A stretch of DNA of 64,000 nt from Alviniconcha marisindica (Eukaryota; Mollusca; Gastropoda; Provannidae). The translations under genes and the position numbers were made by a program. Location of the stretch: assembly GCA_018857735.1 (NCBI GenBank), contig JABMCL010000340.1, positions 152,501 through 216,500 on the forward strand. The letters run 5' to 3'. The notes under the pieces were generated by a model. The model did no database searches and had not been told where the DNA came from. It saw only the letters and a program-made list of their open reading frames with translations. Of this stretch, positions 63,212-64,000 are shown piece after piece; within the stretch, counting starts at the first letter, position 1, and each line of letters begins with the position of its first letter.

Positions 63212-64000
63212 TCAAACGGCAGGCGTTGGCTCCGGCAGGGGCTCTTGCAAAGACTTCAAGTGGTCCTTGTCGTGGATCAGCAGACAAGTCACGGTGGGCT
63301 GCCAGTCCAGTTCACTGAGCGTGACCATGAAGCGCGAGACCCCCGTGTTGGGGCAGACGCGCATAGCATGGCCCTTCCCCCCGGGGACTTTGCAGCTGAA
63401 GTCCTCGATGAAGTGCTTCATCAGCTCCTTGATCAGCCCCCCGTGACTCACCACCAACACTTCCCCGGCCACCGCCGGCACAATGTCTGCATCGTCAAAG
63501 CTGCTGTTGCGCCCCGACGACACCGAGGACATGGAGGTCAGCCGGTGCTCCAGCAGCGGAGACAGGGAAACGTTGGGGCAGGCCTGGAGAGACGGGACCA
63601 CCGAGGACCCGAAAACAGGAGATGCGTCCGTGTCCCGGAACCACGGTTGCCAACCGTCCCTCAGACACTTGGCTGGCGACTGACCAGCACTGGAGCTCGG
63701 CACTCTCTCTGCCGGATGAAGCTGCGTAAGAACACAAATGTTGGCCTTGGCGTTGCCAGGCCGGTTCTCCGAGGGGGTAGAGCCAGAGTCTCTCTCTTCC
63801 TCCTGGCCAGGGAGCTCCACGTCCCCCTCCGCACACTCCACACTGTCGTGGAGACTGGAGCACCCTGAGGAGGAGGAAGAGTTGGACCGCGCCATGGTGG
63901 TGGTGGCGCCTGTGCCTTGCATCCCTGCTAGCACACAATCCCTTTCCACATCCGGAGGAGACCCCACCCCCTCCAGGGAAAGTCTGTGCAGCTGGGTGTC
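63212..64000 (-). CDS. TIGAR: TIGAR-like fructose-2,6-bisphosphatase / histidine phosphatase, C-terminal part
   Basis: The open minus-strand frame runs from the right window edge to TGA at 63214-63212, 262 residues, with no upstream boundary visible. The last 90 residues match the C-terminal half of the TIGAR branch of the histidine phosphatase superfamily: EVLVVSHGGLIKELMKHF holds the second catalytic His (H186 of this fragment), followed by the family's PNTGVSRFMVTL and PTVTCLLIHDKDHLKSL. Family members dephosphorylate fructose-2,6-bisphosphate and related sugar phosphates, restraining glycolysis. The first catalytic RHG motif must lie on exons beyond the window. The preceding 165 or so residues are Ser-, Pro- and Glu-rich and longer than the equivalent vertebrate linker. 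GC content is much higher than in the other genes. An acceptor inside the Ser-rich part cannot be excluded. Confidence 0.83.
   Translation of the reverse strand, partial: DTQLHRLSLEGVGSPPDVERDCVLAGMQGTGATTTMARSNSSSSSGCSSLHDSVECAEGDVELPGQEEERDSGSTPSENRPGNAKANICVLTQLHPAERVPSSSAGQSPAKCLRDGWQPWFRDTDASPVFGSSVVPSLQACPNVSLSPLLEHRLTSMSSVSSGRNSSFDDADIVPAVAGEVLVVSHGGLIKELMKHFIEDFSCKVPGGKGHAMRVCPNTGVSRFMVTLSELDWQPTVTCLLIHDKDHLKSLQEPLPEPTPAV

Noticed and set aside
62955..63868. Plus-strand frames of 163 and 207 residues.
   Set aside because: They are antisense shadows of the GC-rich TIGAR-like coding exon and its flank. Only the minus strand carries recognisable phosphatase motifs.

Overview
This is nuclear DNA from an invertebrate animal, most likely a marine mollusc and probably a gastropod (inference). 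The proteins are animal proteins, the genes are split by long AT-rich GT-AG introns, and the introns are full of (CA)n/(TG)n tracts, poly-G runs, minisatellites and interspersed repeats. Nothing bacterial, viral or CRISPR-like is present.

Three genes are supported. (1) Phenylalanine-4-hydroxylase (PAH), + strand, 6387-26634: twelve coding exons joining in frame into 436 residues. Only the short first coding exon is not identified. Exon lengths match the human gene as I remember it almost one for one, with one added intron and one missing intron. (2) Cortactin (CTTN), + strand, 33380-50385: fourteen coding exons giving a complete 540-residue protein with acidic Arp2/3-binding N-terminus, six and a half 37-residue F-actin repeats, a charged helix, a tyrosine-containing proline-rich region and a C-terminal SH3 domain. 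(3) The 3' coding end of a TIGAR-like phosphatase, - strand, 63212 to the window end. The genes are functionally unrelated (amino-acid catabolism, actin branching, sugar-phosphate metabolism) and look like ordinary neighbours.

Layout: 1-6386 is PAH upstream/intron 1 sequence with interspersed repeats; 6387-26634 is PAH, including a 2.7 kb minisatellite in intron 2, an internally amplified tRNA-derived SINE in intron 6, two unexplained exon-like open segments in intron 10 and a TTAA-flanked MITE-like element in intron 12; 26635-33379 is intergenic with retroelement relics and a candidate cortactin promoter; 33380-50385 is cortactin; 50386-63211 is intergenic or 3' UTR DNA with several minisatellites; 63212-64000 is GC-rich TIGAR coding sequence.

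The most unusual pattern is that local tandem duplications repeatedly sit on splice junctions. In cortactin the donors of exons 1, 6, 7, 9, 11 and 12 and the acceptors of exons 2, 6 and 8 are copied nearby, often with flanking codons, and a further array starts just after the exon 4 donor. In PAH the exon 2 donor has been amplified into dozens of 58-bp units, and part of exon 8 is copied into its intron. Around cortactin exon 6 the repeat units are 36 and 57 bp, both multiples of three, and carry intact splice-site motifs in frame, so they could yield length-variant proteins.
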